Part shown: positions 54,636 through 55,435 of the stretch, piece by piece
Position numbering within the stretch: the first letter of the stretch is position 1
Layout: every line of letters begins with the position of its first letter
IMG/VR virus record: IMGVR_UViG_3300019880_000002
Location: 1 to 55,435 of that record
Source: a virus
Length of the DNA stretch: 55,435 bases
Reading direction: 5' to 3' (one strand)
Position numbers and translations under genes: made by a program
The notes under the pieces: model-generated
Databases searched by the model: none
Told to the model about the DNA's origin: nothing
Seen by the model: only the letters and a program-made list of their open reading frames with translations

Positions 54636-55435
54636 TATAACCTACCATTCAGCAGGAAGCCTAATTCGGATGCGTGCCTCTGCGGCCGAATCTCTTGGGT
54701 AGTAATATTGAAGACCTGCTGGACACTCGAACCACCTGTTGCAGGGGCCTCAGTCAATCTATTGCTCAGCTTGCCAAGTGCTGAAGTAACTCCAACGCCT
54801 AGTGAGGGTTCTTGCGAAGCCATACCATCTGCGATCATCTTCACGATCTTTTGACCAGCTAAGAAAGGACTTCCCTTCCCTGACAGCGGACCAATCTTGG
54901 CCGGTGAGAATGGAAGGTGATCCCTAATGAGCTTGGTGATGTTACTGATGATCGAGGTAACCTGATTGATCTTGCTAGTCATACCATCAATCAGGCCCTG
55001 AATGATATTCTTGCCAGCCTGTACCAACATACCACCAGCATTGGAGAACAGGCTCTTGATGTCGTTCCAGATGTTATTGATGTTGTCTCTCGCCCTTCCA
55101 AACGCGGCGGAGATAACTGCAGTGACGTTATTCCAAATAGCTGAGGCCTGATCCCTAATTACATTCCAAACCCCAAGAACGAACCCGCGAATGAGTCCCC
55201 AATAGAACGTAGTCAATGCATAGATTGCGTTCCATGCACCAGAGAAGATACCAGACCACGTATTCCACGCTTGCGTCGCAAGAGCTGTAATGGTAGACCA
55301 TGCAGCCTTGAGGAACGGAACGATGAAGTTCCACACAGTTGTCACAACAGCTGATATGACATTCCAAGCAGCTGTCCACAATCCTACAATGCCCGCAACA
55401 GCCCAACTGAATACGAACACAACAGACGTACGAAC
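54635..55435 (-). CDS. Tail tape measure protein (C-terminal part)
   Basis: Continues the tape measure begun at 2478. The last unique codons are 55303-54635 (222 aa). From 55304 on the sequence repeats the window start, and one base is lost at 55430, so the frame breaks there if read through. Repeated W-x-x-I/AWN motifs, then GKNIIQGLIDGM, PFSPAKIGPLSGKGSP and the C-terminal QQVFNITTQEI are typical of tape measure ends. Confidence 0.92.
   Translation of the reverse strand, partial: VRTSVVFVFSWAVAGIVGLWTAAWNVISAVVTTVWNFIVPFLKAAWSTITALATQAWNTWSGIFSGAWNAIYALTTFYWGLIRGFVLGVWNVIRDQASAIWNNVTAVISAAFGRARDNINNIWNDIKSLFSNAGGMLVQAGKNIIQGLIDGMTSKINQVTSIISNITKLIRDHLPFSPAKIGPLSGKGSPFLAGQKIVKMIADGMASQEPSLGVGVTSALGKLSNRLTEAPATGGSSVQQVFNITTQEIRPQRHASELGFLLNGRL
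55304..55429. repeat. Terminal redundancy, right copy
   Basis: Identical to bases 1-126. The next base is missing relative to the left copy. Joining at 55303/1 restores one uninterrupted tape measure gene. Confidence 0.95.

Noticed and set aside
1-55435. CRISPR array, integrase, attachment site or immunity repressor
   Set aside because: No direct-repeat/spacer pattern, recombinase motif or tRNA-overlapping core was found. The 10-bp array has no spacers.

Overview
This window is essentially a whole genome of a tailed double-stranded DNA phage with a long non-contractile tail (siphovirus type). The first 126 bases recur exactly at 55304-55429, and the tape measure gene runs off base 1 and continues at the far end. 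The contig therefore closes into a circle of about 55,303 bp. I see no integrase, immunity repressor, attachment site or CRISPR array, so a lytic lifestyle is the simplest reading. A uracil-DNA-glycosylase/DNA polymerase I fusion, frequent GTG starts, ReqiPepy6 Gp37-like and Mu-like virion proteins and TATAAT promoters suggest an actinobacterial host. That host call is inference.

Layout. The minus strand carries the virion and lysis genes, transcribed from about 19.4 kb down through base 1 and on from 55.3 to 49.25 kb. In order these are: small leader genes, a holin-like protein, large terminase, a cassette of surface or fibre-type proteins, portal, protease-scaffold, decoration and major capsid proteins, head-tail connectors, tail tube, frameshifted tail chaperones, tape measure, distal tail protein, tail tip proteins, an M15 peptidase and two membrane proteins. 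Two near-identical late promoters lie at 10.1 and 19.4 kb. A perfect 14-bp hairpin at 49.2 kb separates the convergent strands.

The plus strand (20.2-49.2 kb) carries early and middle genes. These are many small proteins (21-35 kb), a SNF2-type helicase, a PD-(D/E)XK nuclease, a Sak4-like ATPase, a putative ssDNA-binding protein, a primase-helicase, a 7-deazaguanine DNA-modification cluster (QueC, QueE, QueD, FolE, a MazG-like protein and a DpdA-like transglycosylase), the UDG-polymerase and a RuvC-like resolvase. Seven promoters share the form CTTGNAGTC, 16-17 nt, TATAAT.

The most unusual content is non-coding. (1) Between the divergent arms (19651-20050) about forty degenerate 10-bp units follow one another in perfect 10-base register without indels. 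(2) Between 23.5 and 29.3 kb the gaps between small genes hold a type II hammerhead-like ribozyme, five tRNA-like elements with acceptor and T arms but no normal anticodon arm, a promoter-driven multi-hairpin RNA ending in one of them, and a roughly 490-nt structured region containing another. (3) Four AT-rich AAGAGAC/GTCTCTT hairpin elements punctuate the genome. Together these suggest early transcripts segmented by structured RNA; that model is inference. All motif searches and folds were done by eye.
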